Assembly: GCA_963662175.1 (NCBI GenBank)
Contig: OY759214.1
Location: 4,898,001 to 4,962,000, forward strand
From: Aradus depressus
Lineage: Eukaryota; Arthropoda; Insecta; Hemiptera; Aradidae
DNA: 64,000 nucleotides
Direction of reading: 5' to 3'
The position numbers and the translations under genes are program-made. Every line of letters begins with the position of its first letter. Position 1 is the stretch's first letter. A model generated the notes under the pieces. That model saw only the letters and a program-made list of their open reading frames with translations, was not told where the DNA came from and ran no database searches. This document shows, in pieces, positions 52,636-63,957 of this stretch.

Positions 52636-54116
52636 TGAAAGGTTTTTATTAAATATATTTACTTGTTGCCTTTCACAATAAATTAAAAAATGAATAAAAT
52701 TTTGAATAATAAAAAAAATTTAAGTTAATTAACTCTATAATTTCAAAAATAAAATAATCTACCATATGGTTGAGTGAAGCTCTTAAAAAAATGAAAAACA
52801 TATGTTATAAATAACTCTGTAAAATTTTCAAACTACGTTACTTGCACCAATCCAAAAATCCAAAAGTCTCCCGGTGTGATTCTGAAAATTAAGATTATTA
52901 AATATTGTGTCCCGATAACGATTGGCGCTTATCTCAAAGGTGTTGATTCGCAAGGCCTATGAGTTTTGAAATGTGAATTTCATTGAGAGAGATTTTGGGG
53001 AATTAAAAAGAAATTAAAACATGGTTATGAATTTACAAAAATTGGAAAAATTTATTTATAATTTGCTGATCAGCCATTTTAAAAAAATATAAAGGTTACT
53101 CACGTTCATGACGCCATTGAACTAAATTAAAAATTAACATTATTTACATACAAATATTAAACAAAAAATTTACATCCTCCATCAGTTCGCCTCTTTTCAA
53201 TGTTACTTTACATTCTATTCCACTTTCCACCACTTTTTCAAGAGTTATAACTTTTAAATTAGACACCTCGGAACACAGGTTTGTCCTTTACAAAGACTGG
53301 AGGACAACTGCACTACACCTTCGAAATGGTAGCTTGATATTGTCTTTCCGTCGCTGTTTTGTTTTCTTGAACTTGATAATTTTCAACTTTACAAAGTTTT
53401 TTTGCGTCTTCTTCCTTCGTTTCTTTTTCTTCTTTCTTATTAAATATTCTTTTAATTTTCTGCGGTTTTGATTTTCAATTGGACTCCTACTTTTTTCAAA
53501 AACAGTATTCAAACTTCGGTGAAATACACTTTCGGATCATTCTACAGCCTTGGATTGGATCCGTCCTCTATGATTGGATCATTTTTGGAACAGGCTTCCT
53601 TTTCAAAATTTTGAGCTGGCTTTTCCATCTGATGTGGGCCGTTTTTCTCTTCTTTTTCTTTTTCCATCTCTTCTTAATAATTGACTGTCTTGTTCTAAAA
53701 ATTTTCAAAGCCTTCTACCGACGAGTTTTTTAACTATTGATCTTTTTTTTAATTTTGCTCATAATTTCCTGAAATTTTCTTCATTCCTTCTTCTTTTAGC
53801 TGTTTCATTTTGTTCCTGGATGTGGAATTAATTTTTCCTGTAAATTTAGTTTCTTTTTGAAGTTGATTGGTTTCTTAATTGATGTCCAAAATGTTCGTTG
53901 ATAATTGTAAGGTTAGGCCTAAAGCCACTTTTTATTTACTTTTACTGTATTTTATTTCTTTTTAAACTTGTTTTGTTCTTCAGATTTCCATTTTCTTTTC
54001 TTCTTTCTTAATTTTCTTTCTTCTTTTACTTTGATTTCGTCTTCTAAATGGGTTTAATATAAATGTATAGTGGCTTCTAAATCCGTTGCCTTGGCAACGG
54101 GCTTGTTTATATTACA
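52636..54116 (-). repeat. family B LTR (3' LTR)
   Basis: 1481 bp. Near its right end lies CCGTTGCCTTGGCAACGG (54083-54100), an inverted repeat resembling an RFX X-box. A hydrophobic 84-codon frame (53479-53733, plus strand) is shared by all three LTR copies. Confidence 0.92.
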
Positions 54117-55780
54117 TTGCCTTCTTCTATTTTTTTCTGGAACGAAAATTGTGTTTCTAGAATCACAATTTTTGTTCCAAAGGTTCCCTCTTCATCTGTT
54201 TTATCCTGGTCCTTTTTTCGCCTTCATCCACTCCTGTCGTCCTCCAATTGGTCGTCGTGAACCGGCACTTTTGGGTGTCTCTACGCTCACAAACCAACTC
54301 AACAAAAATTCATCTCGCACCTGTCACTTCACTTCATTCCCCACTGTCATTTACAACAAATTTACATTAAACAAAAAAAATTCTTTACACACTAATTATA
54401 AACTGAGCTCAGTCCTTTACAATTTGGACGAGCGGAAGACAAATAAAATTGTCTTTTAAATTTCATATATAAAAAAATATTGAACATATTATTACCTAAC
54501 TGCAAATTTTACTGTAATTAATATCCTTTGGACATATGTCCCAAAACAAACCAAATTTATATTTAATTATAATATTGCCGCTTCACCACTTAATATCTTT
54601 TCTTACTTTCCATCTTTCTTTCTATCTTAATCTCAAAAAAAAAATGTATATTCTACTTCAAATCATATATAAAAAATAATAATTGGGTTGCTTTTCTAAA
54701 TTCAGTTCCTCATTCCTCATCATCATTTTCTAAATATTTCTTCACATATCTTTGGTTCAAATAAAATTCAACTTCCTTAGTCAACTTCTCAAGTTACAAA
54801 ATTCCCCCTTACAAAGTATAAATATTCCTTATCCCATTATTTCGACGTTACCTAGGCCTTCGCCCATTCCCTAACTCCTCCTATAGCTCAAAAAAAAAAA
54901 ACTTCAACTTCTTAATCTCAAAAAAAAAATCCCTATAAACTTCTTATATCATCGTAGATTATTATTCTCATATATCGTCGCAGAAAATGTGGATCCTCCC
55001 TTCCTTGGGTAGGCTATCTCACAAAAAATATAAATATCTAGCTATCTATTCTCTAATAGCTCTAACTTCCAAATAACTTCCTCAATATCTAAGTTTTCAG
55101 TAACGTCTTGTAAGTCTCAAAGAAAAAATTATCCCCATGTATTCTAATTATTTTTATTATTAATTATATTATATCCCCTTTTATCTCAAACAAAACATAT
55201 CTAAATGAAACTATTTATAAAATTCTTAATTCTTCCTGCGAATAATCCTATCCCTTCACTCTCTTTACCCAAAAAAAAAACTAAAAAAAATACTTGCCAG
55301 CAAATCTACTAATCTTCCACTTCCTACGGTCTTACATATATGTATAATAAAGATAAATGTACTGATGTATGAAACCAACTTATGGGTCAATGCCAATGCA
55401 TAAATAATAGTGGTATATGTAAAGAAAATAAGCTGCACAAATCCGCTTATGGGAAAATGCAAAAATAATAGTGGTATGTGTGTTAGATATTCTGCACAAC
55501 ATAAAAAATGTATATATATTGTCTCCCCCCCTATTTCGCGATCATTCACTCTCAATTTCTTTCGTTCCAGCATATATTCCTCTAATTCTAATTATAACAT
55601 ATCTACACTATTTACAAATAAAATCATAAAAAAAATGCAAAATAATACAAAATCCCCTCCTGTGTATTGTGTAAGTTGAGTAATGTAAAGTGATTTCGTT
55701 TCTTAATGTTGTGTTGTCCGTACGGTGTAACATAAATGTATCAAATAAATCATAAATCCCCGAAATAATGTATGTTTTAT
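54117..55780. other. non-coding interior of family B, left part
   Basis: AT-rich, beginning with the polypurine tract on the minus strand. No protease, RT or integrase motif was found in any frame that I inspected. Confidence 0.6.
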
Positions 55781-55789
55781 GTGTATTAG

Positions 55790-56130
55790 CTTTGTCTAAA
55801 TGTTTCTGAGATGGCTAGGTTCGATTCCCATAGGATCAGCTAAAAATCCTTCTCTGGCCCCCAGTTGGACCGTTCCTTCCAGATACTGACCCCCAATGCC
55901 AAAGAGAGGAGGCAATCTGCACTCCCTCTCTCCGACACCAAGCGACAGCTCCGTCGGGAACCAGTCCTGTGACTCGACATACAGGAAGCGCGTCAAGCTT
56001 CGGAGAGACCGGGCTAGTTCTCTGTCTACTGTTTTTAGGCTGAGCAAAGTGCAGACGCCAAATACTGCAAGAGAACAAATTGTCTCCGCCTGCTTATTGC
56101 AGGGGATCAATTAGTCTCCGCCTGCTTATG
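55790..56130 (+). other. GC-rich island, possible captured SINE-like fragment
   Basis: A block of different composition inside family B. It contains GGTTCGATTCCC (about 55814), like a Pol III box B, but no clear box A. The words TCTCCGCCTGCTTAT are repeated near its right end (56080, 56115). An antisense frame (55796-56110) is open, but I recognise nothing in it. Confidence 0.35.
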
Positions 56131-56636
56131 TTACTACAAACAAAAAAAAAAACGACTAATCTACTTCATTCATTCATCATACATTCTCGATTTATTAATA
56201 TAAAACTAAATTCCAAAAAAAAATCTTCTAATAAAAAAAATTATCAAAACTAACCATGAATCCTTTGGATGGATCCGGTTTGAATTCGTGATCTGAGTCA
56301 TCTATTCCATACTTCAGTTCGATCTAACTATCGATCCTGCTTGATCGATTCAAACGAATGAACGAACTGACGTTCATCACAACAATAATCTAATTCCACA
56401 TAAATAAACAAACAAAATATAATATTTCCTAAACTTATGATTTCATAAACCTCTTATAATTTCATATGACAACAATGGTATGTTCACTTCACAATAACTT
56501 CCATCTTTAAAATATGTATATTCATTCATTCTTCATTTCATTTATTCTAAATTTCATTCATCCATAGTTTTGTCAGTGTTTGTCTATAGTTTTATTCAGT
56601 TTGTCTGTCTGTTATTGTCTATAACTCATTCGAGTT

Positions 56637-57743
56637 TCAAAAATAGTTACTTACTGTAAGTTCGGCTGATGCAATTAAATAATTACAGAGCCTAAGAAGA
56701 GCCCCTGATTTTTTCTTAATGCCGCGCCTTATAATGTCTTCAAATATCTTCCCCCCCACACTGAATAAAATTTTGCGTAGTCTGTCTGTCAGTTCTGCGT
56801 CATTTTTTTCATTTCCCCTTATTTCATAAATTTTCACTTCAGTTTTTCTGTATTGTATTCTAAAAATGTCTTCCACCTGGTAACTAGTCTCATGTAAATT
56901 CTTTCTTAAATAATTTTTCCATTCATGCACAACAGTCATACTATCATATTTTCTTAATTCTACCTTAGTTTGCACTAACTGATAATTCATTATAATTTCT
57001 CCCTTGGAAAGAAATTTTCTTACCGATTTTACTCTACTTTGGAAATTCCTTTTAACTGTTAAATCTGTCCTTTCACTTTCTAAGCTATTTCTAGAACTAA
57101 TTTCCGAGACTATTTTGACTTCATCTACTAAATTTTCTAAGTTTGTTTCTTTTTCTACTTCTACAGTTTGAACCTTTCTCTCTTTGCTCTTATTTTCAAT
57201 ATTTTCTACATTACTTTGATCTTCTATATTCTCTATACTATTATCACATCTTTCGATTACACTTAGATTTCTTTCGGAATTGCCTACGTTCCTACTTAAA
57301 TTTTCCCCCATATTTTCTATGTATTTTTTACTTTCGCCAATCATCCTATTTAAAGTTGTCTCTATGTTTCCTAATTTGTTCCCCATTTCCCTTTTAAGAT
57401 TCCCCATATGCCTATTAAGATTCCCCATATCCCTATTAAGATTCCCCATATCCCTATTAAGATTCGTCTCTAAATTTGTCAATTTCTGGGTTAAAAATTC
57501 CATAAATCTATCCATCTTGTCTGTTTTCTCTTCTACTTTCTCCTTCTTTTCTACCTCGGTCTCTTTACTAACAACATCAATCTCCTGTACCTCTTCACTA
57601 GTACCCTCTTTGGTCTCCATAGCAACGGGTATTTCCCTATCTGTTTCTTCCGAAATCTCTACTTCGGACCCTTCGTCAGAACTAAACTCTTCCCCCTTGT
57701 TCTCTTCCACTAATCTTTTTGCTTCCCCTCTCGTCAATGGCAT
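56637..57743 (-). CDS. family B gag-like coiled-coil protein
   Basis: An intact 368-residue frame starting MPLTRGEAKRLVEENKGEEF, acidic to about residue 75. The conserved DRFMEFLTQKLTNLETNL block follows, then tandem NRDMGNL heptads (three to four copies, about residues 95-125) within a long coiled coil. The C-terminal half contains VHEWKNYLRKNLHETSYQVE and ends near FEDIIRRGIKKKS. The start, block and end match the family A protein, whereas the middle differs. No zinc knuckle. A particle or RNA-packaging role is inferred from position between primer site and interior. Confidence 0.65.
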   Translation of the reverse strand: MPLTRGEAKRLVEENKGEEFSSDEGSEVEISEETDREIPVAMETKEGTSEEVQEIDVVSKETEVEKKEKVEEKTDKMDRFMEFLTQKLTNLETNLNRDMGNLNRDMGNLNRHMGNLKREMGNKLGNIETTLNRMIGESKKYIENMGENLSRNVGNSERNLSVIERCDNSIENIEDQSNVENIENKSKERKVQTVEVEKETNLENLVDEVKIVSEISSRNSLESERTDLTVKRNFQSRVKSVRKFLSKGEIIMNYQLVQTKVELRKYDSMTVVHEWKNYLRKNLHETSYQVEDIFRIQYRKTEVKIYEIRGNEKNDAELTDRLRKILFSVGGKIFEDIIRRGIKKKSGALLRLCNYLIASAELTVSNYF

Positions 57744-58037
57744 AATTAAATATTAATACAAAAACAAAATTAAATTTATATAAATATCGCAACAAACGCA
57801 ATTGTGTTCAATATTGTTATATATATTGAAAAAAATTCATACAATATTCCCCACTCTCTCAACGAAACTCAAATCTCCTCATGGCCTTGTTTTTCTGATT
57901 TTACTTATAATGCAACTTTAGGCTTATTTAATCGTTATTAAAGAAAATGTTTCGTTGACTCTATGCGAGTTATTTATTGATCAAAGAATGCAAAATAAAA
58001 AAAAACAAGAAATTATCCTCACAAGGAGATGCCATAA

Positions 58038-59517
58038 TGAAAGGTTTTATAAAGTATATTTACTTGTTGCCTTTCACAATAAATTAAAAAATGAATAAAA
58101 TTTTGAATAATAAAAAAAATTTAAGTTAATTAACTCTATAATTTCAAAAATAAAATAATCTACCATATGGTTGAGTGAAGCTCTTAAAAAAATGAAAAAC
58201 ATATGTTATAAATAACTCTGTAAAATTTTCAAACTACGTTACTTGCACCAATCCAAAAATCCAAAAGTCTCCCGGTGTGATTCTGAAAATTAAGATTATT
58301 AAATATTGTGTCCCGATAACGATTGGCGCTTATCTCAAAGGTGTTGATTCGCAAGGCCTATGAGTTTTGAAATGTGAATTTCATTGAGAGAGATTTTGGG
58401 GAATTAAAAAGAAATTAAAACATGGTTATGAATTTACAAAAATTGGAAAAATTTATTTATAATTTGCTGATCAGCCATTTTAAAAAAATATAAAGGTTAC
58501 TCACGTTCATGACGCCATTGAACTAAATTAAAAATTAACATTATTTACATACAAATATTAAACAAAAAATTTACATCCTCCATCAGTTCGCCTCTTTTCA
58601 ATGTTACTTTACATTCTATTCCACTTTCCACCACTTTTTCAAGAGTTATAACTTTTAAATTAGACACCTCGGAACACAGGTTTGTCCTTTACAAAGACTG
58701 GAGGACAACTGCACTACACCTTCGAAATGGTAGCTTGATATTGTCTTTCCGTCGCTGTTTTGTTTTCTTGAACTTGATAATTTTCAACTTTACAAAGTTT
58801 TTTTGCGTCTTCTTCCTTCGTTTCTTTTTCTTCTTTCTTATTAAATATTCTTTTAATTTTCTGCGGTTTTGATTTTCAATTGGACTCCTACTTTTTTCAA
58901 AAACAGTATTCAAACTTCGGTGAAATACACTTTCGGATCATTCTACAGCCTTGGATTGGATCCGTCCTCTATGATTGGATCATTTTTGGAACAGGCTTCC
59001 TTTTCAAAATTTTGAGCTGGCTTTTCCATCTGATGTGGGCCGTTTTTCTCTTCTTTTTCTTTTTCCATCTCTTCTTAATAATTGACTGTCTTGTTCTAAA
59101 AATTTTCAAAGCCTTCTACCGACGAGTTTTTTAACTATTGATCTTTTTTTTAATTTTGCTCATAATTTCCTGAAATTTTCTTCATTCCTTCTTCTTTTAG
59201 CTGTTTCATTTTGTTCCTGGATGTGGAATTAATTTTTCCTGTAAATTTAGTTTCTTTTTGAAGTTGATTGGTTTCTTAATTGATGTCCAAAATGTTCGTT
59301 GATAATTGTAAGGTTAGGCCTAAAGCCACTTTTTATTTACTTTTACTGTATTTTATTTCTTTTTAAACTTGTTTTGTTCTTCAGATTTCCATTTTCTTTT
59401 CTTCTTTCTTAATTTTCTTTCTTCTTTTACTTTGATTTCGTCTTCTAAATGGGTTTAATATAAATGTATAGTGGCTTCTAAATCCGTTGCCTTGGCAACG
59501 GGCTTGTTTATATTACA
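58038..59517 (-). repeat. family B LTR (5' LTR)
   Basis: 1480 bp, with the same X-box-like CCGTTGCCTTGGCAACGG near 59484. It differs from the left LTR by only a few bases in the first 30. Confidence 0.92.
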
Positions 59518-59521
59518 CCGC

Positions 59522-60533
59522 GATCAGGCTCAAAAAGTGCTGCGATTTGGCCGTCCTGATCATCGACTGAGCACGGTTTCGAAGAACTTTGAAGGAGGAG
59601 TAGTCAGCGTCCAACCTGGATCTGTAAAACCTCCTTCTGACCGAGTCCCGCTCCTTCATTACTCTCCTGATCTCCCTTCAGCGGGGCGTGCTTGTCGAGC
59701 AGCTCTAGCAAGAGCCTGTTGAAGGTGGCCACCTTGTCGTCGATTGAAAGCAGATCGACGATATCCTGCCAGTTCACTGCGTCAAGATCCTCTTGGAGCG
59801 TCTCAAAGGTAAGGGACTTGAGGTTTCGTAAATAAATGGTGCTAGGAGTAAGATGAGGAGATGCTATATCGTAGGAAATTTGGATGAGGTCATGAGCGGA
59901 AAGGAAGGGAACTGGCTGTTGAGAGTAGGAGCAAAGCTTCTGTTGGGAGTCCACCAGGTAGAGATCCAGCCAGGAATCGGAGGTGGGGGTGTGATGAGTC
60001 GGGGCGTAGGGAACTATGAAGAGGTTTAAGGAATAGCTGAGGTCTAGGAGGTACTTGGAGTAGGGAAAGGATGGGGATAGGAGATCGGAGTTGAAGTCCC
60101 CGGAGATGAGGATGTTACTGTAGAGGGGGATGAGGCGGAGGACAGCTGACTCGAAGGTGATGTCGAAAGGGACTTTGGGAGGTCTGTAAACTACTCCATA
60201 AAGGAGTTTGGTGGAGCCTGTTTGCACTTCTAGGAAGAGGAATTCAACTTGGGACGAAGGAGAGGGAGAGGAGGACGCACCTAGACGACGGCACTTGAGG
60301 CTGTGATGTACGAAAACAGCAACCCCACCGCCAGGTCTGTCTAGGCGGTCATTTCTGAAGAGGAGGTGGTCAGGAAGAGAGACGGCTGAGGAGGGGATCC
60401 AGGGCTTGAGCCAGCTCTCGGAGATAGCGACGATATGGAAGCTATTGGAAAGAAGGAAATCTGAGAACTCGTCGTGATGGGCTGGGAGGGACTGGGCGTT
60501 AACATGACAGCACTGGAGCGTACTATACATCAT
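59522..60533 (-). pseudogene. CR1/L2-type ORF2 endonuclease domain
   Basis: From the ATG at 60533: CCHVNAQSLPAHHDEFSDFL, VAISESWL (catalytic Glu), RPGGGVAVFVH, YRPPKVPF, ILISGDFNSDLLS (Asp/Asn), SDSWLDLYLV and SAHDLIQISY, all in APE-endonuclease order. A frame change near 59610 precedes the family B insertion. The domain nicks the target for reverse transcription. It is intact for about 300 residues, but the full ORF2 is broken. Confidence 0.87.
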
Positions 60534-61427
60534 GGGAGAGGATGAAGAAGAACACAGGGAAAGTAGAGTGAGGAGGGAGAGAGGAAGTAAGGTGGTGGAG
60601 AGGACTTAGGAGAAGATAAAACATAAGATAAATTATATAAATATTAAAAAATGACCAAGACCAGGCATCACCCTCCATGTACAAGTGTATAAAATAAAAT
60701 AAAACTACAAATATAATAAAATTGAGGATATAAAGTAGGCGAATTGATGATAAATAAATAAGGTAAACAATAAAGATGAGAACAGTAATCAAAAAGAACT
60801 TATACGAGATACCTAAGAAATAAATGCAAATATATTTGTAAAAGAGGGAAACTGAGGGAAACCAAAAATTGGTGCATGCAGCGAAATAATTAATAATAAG
60901 CAGAGGTAAAAAGATAAGTATAATAGAAATAATAGAATGGCAACATTTAAAGGAAAAGAGAAAAAAACAGTATGAAATGAGTAAATATAGACAGGTAACA
61001 AGGAGAATAATGAAAATGGGGGTAAGATTAGAGATCCATTAAGTAGAATAAAAATAACAATATAGAAGACAAAAAAAAGAAAAAAACAGATCCCAGCAAA
61101 AAAATAATAATATAATATAAATTATGATAGAGATACGATAAAACAATACATAACATATAGAATAAACAGAAACAGAATGAAGGGCGGAGGCCAGGAAAAA
61201 TTGTACAGGATAGAGTGATATCGTAGCGTGGGTGAATGGAGGCAGCTTTCGTAAAACCGTATGAGAACATAAGTAAGTAAGAGAACGAAAAGGAGTGAAC
61301 CAGGGCAATGAGGAGTGGAGGGGGGATAAGGCGGCGGGGAAGTGAGGGAGGGGGGATGAAGGGAGAGGCGAGGTGGTGGGGGTCAGTTGTGGAGCAGGAG
61401 TGAGAGAGGTTAACATGAAAATAATAA
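60534..61427. other. AT-rich spacer between ORF1 and ORF2
   Basis: About 890 bp without supported coding. It is long for the space between the two frames of such an element. Short frames here are low-complexity Phe/Leu/Tyr runs on the T-rich strand. Confidence 0.6.
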
Positions 61428-62159
61428 CTAAATAAACTGATGCAAGTCGGGAGGCTTAGTGATCAAAACAACTGGAAGTCCTACATCCTTCCTCACGAGG
61501 ACTTTGCCTCCATTCACCCAAACAAACTTCACCTTACCTTTCCTTTTAAGTTTCCTAGCCTCGGCGTACAGTTTCTTGTTATAAAGGGTCAGAGACTCAT
61601 TAATATAAATTGTATGGTTGGTGTTGTCCGTCCAGCCAAGATGCCGCGTACCAAAGTCCCGCTTGATTTTCTTCAAGCGTAGCATCTCGTCCCGGACGGA
61701 CTGTCGCACGAACCGCACTATGACGGCAGGAGGCTGAGGAGGGTCTTCCGTCGTTGGTCGGACCCGTTGTCTAAACGAGTAGTCTACGTCTTCGGGCGCC
61801 AATTTGAGCCCGAGTCCGTGTCCAACGCCGACCACTAAGCTCACTGGTGACTCACCTGGCTTCACCGGGATCCCCCTGATCTCCAGGATGTTCCTTCGGC
61901 TGTCTTGATCCACCTTATTGAGCCTGGTCTCGAGGTCGGTCACCTTTGAGCCCAGCGCCAGGTTGGTCCGCTCCAGCGCCTCATATTTTTCGTCCAGTGC
62001 GGCAAACTGTCCCTCTATGGACCCAAGTCTCCTCTCAACCTCGGCGATGGCCTCCCCATTGGCGGTCACCGTCCTAATGAGGTCCCTCTGCTCATCCTGA
62101 ATCTGGGTCACTCTGACCAGCAGCTCCTTGAGAAGGGAATCCTCGGACCGTCCGTGCAT
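61428..62159 (-). CDS. CR1/L2-type ORF1 protein (coiled coil, FP25-like domain)
   Basis: An intact 243-residue frame. Residues 1-85 form a heptad-rich coiled coil (AEVERRLGSIEGQFAALDEK). From about residue 88 comes RRNILEIRGIPVKPGESPVS, then VVGVGHGLGLKL, FRQRVRP, PPAVIVRFVRQSVRDEMLRL and a basic end with NESLTLYNKKLYAEARKLKR. This is the Baculo-FP-like/RNA-binding arrangement found in ORF1 of several insect non-LTR elements, which binds the element RNA. It is upstream of ORF2 across the long spacer. Confidence 0.8.
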   Translation of the reverse strand: MHGRSEDSLLKELLVRVTQIQDEQRDLIRTVTANGEAIAEVERRLGSIEGQFAALDEKYEALERTNLALGSKVTDLETRLNKVDQDSRRNILEIRGIPVKPGESPVSLVVGVGHGLGLKLAPEDVDYSFRQRVRPTTEDPPQPPAVIVRFVRQSVRDEMLRLKKIKRDFGTRHLGWTDNTNHTIYINESLTLYNKKLYAEARKLKRKGKVKFVWVNGGKVLVRKDVGLPVVLITKPPDLHQFI

Positions 62160-62500
62160 TCTGGGGGGTGGCAGGTTGCTCGTCGGTTGGCACAGCCCTT
62201 TTGGACGCCAAACATTGGGGGCAGCTCCACAACTTTTATTGTGACTTCAGGTACTGCAAATCTGAGTTCTTTAGACCAGCACAAGACCCGTGAAAAATTC
62301 TCGAGCACACATGGCATTCAATGCCAGAGGCGTCGCGGGGTACGGTCAAACTACACTGCACATTTGCCCATTTTGAGGAGTAAAAAAAAATTAAGAGGGG
62401 ACGAGAGAAAAAAAATAATAATAAAAATAAGAGATAAAAAATACGTAGGCGAGGGAGATAATTAAAATAAAAAATAAAGGGATTTCACACAAGAATTAAA

Positions 62501-63646
62501 TCACCAGAAGTAAATAAACTGAGCACTGGGAGAAATAATTAGATAAAAAAATGGAAATAAATACTTCAGACGAACAGATGTACAGAACGAGAGCTGGACT
62601 GATACTGGGAATTGCTCATAGTCTTGAATGTGTGTTAACTCGTAGGGGGAAACAACATTTTTGACATTAGGGCGGTTCCATGTCCTCATGGAGACAGTAG
62701 GTGGGAAACCGTTGGGGGGTCGTGCATTAAATTGAGGTCTAAAAGATTGTTGGCTTTGTGGGGAATGATATTGCGATCTGGGGGAATACTGTGGAGGGCC
62801 GTATTGTGGTCTGGGAGAATACTGTGGAGGGCCGTATTGTGGTCTGAAATATTGTGGGTTTTGTGGAATCTGATCGCGTCGTGAGTAGTTGGGGGTAAAC
62901 TGAGGTTGAGTTTGATTTTGGTATCTTGCGTGATTAGGCTCGCATCTCATGTTAGGTTCAAATGGTTTTTGGGAACTGCCACCCTTTCTATATAATTGCT
63001 CTATAATAAAGGAGCATTTTGTATTCAAAATTCTACGCATGTTTTCTAACGATTCGGGGTTAAATGACATGATATAATTTGTAAGTTGCCAAGGGAGATT
63101 AGAATACAAGTGGTTTATTATTTCCTTTTCTACATACGACATCGAGACTGTTAGAACGTTCTCAGCCACTCTGTCTATACTATATTTTGCATAAATCAGG
63201 TGTCTTATGTTTTCCAGGCGATTTAAATATTCAGTGGGGGTTTCCCTTGGATAAGGTTTTGAGCTATATATTTCGGCTTTGAGAGCTTCGTGTGTTCTGG
63301 AGTCTGCAAAGTTTCTTCGTAATAGGTTTAATAATTCGGAAATGGTATTCACGGGGTGGGTAAGTATCAGCGATTGGGCTGAGCCAGTAAGTCTGGCCTT
63401 AACTTTGCTTAGTAATAAAAAATGATTTGTGGCTCGTTGGGCTACATTTTCAGCACAAACGGCGGAAACAACCCCTTCTACAGCGGAAATGAAATATAGT
63501 AGTTCTGTTGGGTTCCCGCCATAATTCGGGATATGATCATAATCCTCACGTCTGAGTTCATGATTTATTGCGGCCATGTTGGGTCTAAGAACCGCAGGTC
63601 TCAAAATATTTCGGGAGTGTGAAATGTTGATGAGTTCGGACAACAA
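62501..63646 (-). CDS. Gypsy/errantivirus-like gag
   Basis: A 381-residue frame whose last 30 or so residues are probably read-through into the CR1/L2-type insertion. The body contains IPNYGGNPTELLYFISAVEG, LTHPVNTISELLNLLRRNFA, YPRETPTEYLNRLENIRHLI and MSFNPESLENMRRILNTKCS, the capsid organisation of Gypsy-type gag. A Gln/Pro/Tyr-rich tail has tandem QYGPPQYSPRP units. No zinc knuckle, as in insect errantiviruses. The start is not certain; an internal ATG at MAAINHELRR is equally likely. Confidence 0.82.
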   Translation of the reverse strand: MLSELINISHSRNILRPAVLRPNMAAINHELRREDYDHIPNYGGNPTELLYFISAVEGVVSAVCAENVAQRATNHFLLLSKVKARLTGSAQSLILTHPVNTISELLNLLRRNFADSRTHEALKAEIYSSKPYPRETPTEYLNRLENIRHLIYAKYSIDRVAENVLTVSMSYVEKEIINHLYSNLPWQLTNYIMSFNPESLENMRRILNTKCSFIIEQLYRKGGSSQKPFEPNMRCEPNHARYQNQTQPQFTPNYSRRDQIPQNPQYFRPQYGPPQYSPRPQYGPPQYSPRSQYHSPQSQQSFRPQFNARPPNGFPPTVSMRTWNRPNVKNVVSPYELTHIQDYEQFPVSVQLSFCTSVRLKYLFPFFYLIISPSAQFIYFW

Positions 63647-63937
63647 AAGAATACACTTAAAATGTTAAGATGCTAAAACGACAGTACTCAAATAGTTTGA
63701 CTCACAGTTACGGTGTCTTCTTATGTAGCGATGATTAATCCTTTTGATGGGGAATTTACCACACCTCGGGCTTAACACAATCACTGTTCACAAGGTCTGA
63801 TTACCGCAGGTAAAAGACTAGGTCTACGTCAGCGCACAATCTTCTAATCTCCTTCGCGAACGAAGGTGACAACTGGTTACAAAAGACAAAAGATTATCGG
63901 AACAAATGGTCACAATATATCGCACTGACTCACTGCG
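63647..63937 (-). other. Gypsy leader between primer site and gag
   Basis: Untranslated leader of the minus-strand provirus; no frame or repeat worth reporting. Confidence 0.6.
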
Positions 63938-63957
63938 GTCCCTGTTCACGGGCGCCA
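63938..63957 (-). promoter_or_regulatory. Gypsy primer-binding site
   Basis: The minus strand reads TGGCGCCCGTGAACAGGGAC, close to the Lys-tRNA type of primer site. The 5' LTR would start immediately to the right (AATCAACACTTAAC at its end) and run off the window. Confidence 0.75.

Larger units (their letters stand above)
52632..59521 (-). mobile_element. LTR retroelement family B, gag-only, CCGC duplication
   Basis: LTRs of 1481 and 1480 bp (52636-54116 and 58038-59517) are nearly identical and flanked by CCGC at 52632-52635 and 59518-59521. On the minus strand the primer-like TGGCATCTCCTTGTGAGG follows the right LTR and a purine tract AGAAGAAGGCAA precedes the left one. The interior of about 3.9 kb encodes only a coiled-coil gag-like protein (56637-57743). 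The primer site and protein ends resemble family A, so the two are related non-autonomous families. Confidence 0.9.
48823..62560 (-). mobile_element. CR1/L2-type non-LTR retrotransposon (Kiri/Daphne-like) split by LTR insertions
   Basis: The minus-strand order from the right is: 5' region (62160-62560), ORF1 (61428-62159), a spacer of about 890 bp, ORF2 endonuclease (59522-60533), [family B element], RT part 1 (52190-52631), [solo LTR], RT part 2 (49378-50691), then an AT-rich 3' UTR ending in short ATTTC-type repeats at about 48823-48840. The short-repeat 3' end, not poly(A), and the RT type fit CR1/L2 relatives. The 5' boundary is approximate. Without the two insertions it is about 5.4 kb. 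Confidence 0.8.

Noticed and set aside
53479..53733. Hydrophobic 84-codon frame conserved in three places (51550, 53479, 58880)
   Set aside because: It lies within near-identical LTR copies on the strand opposite to the element's gene, so conservation reflects recent copying rather than selection.
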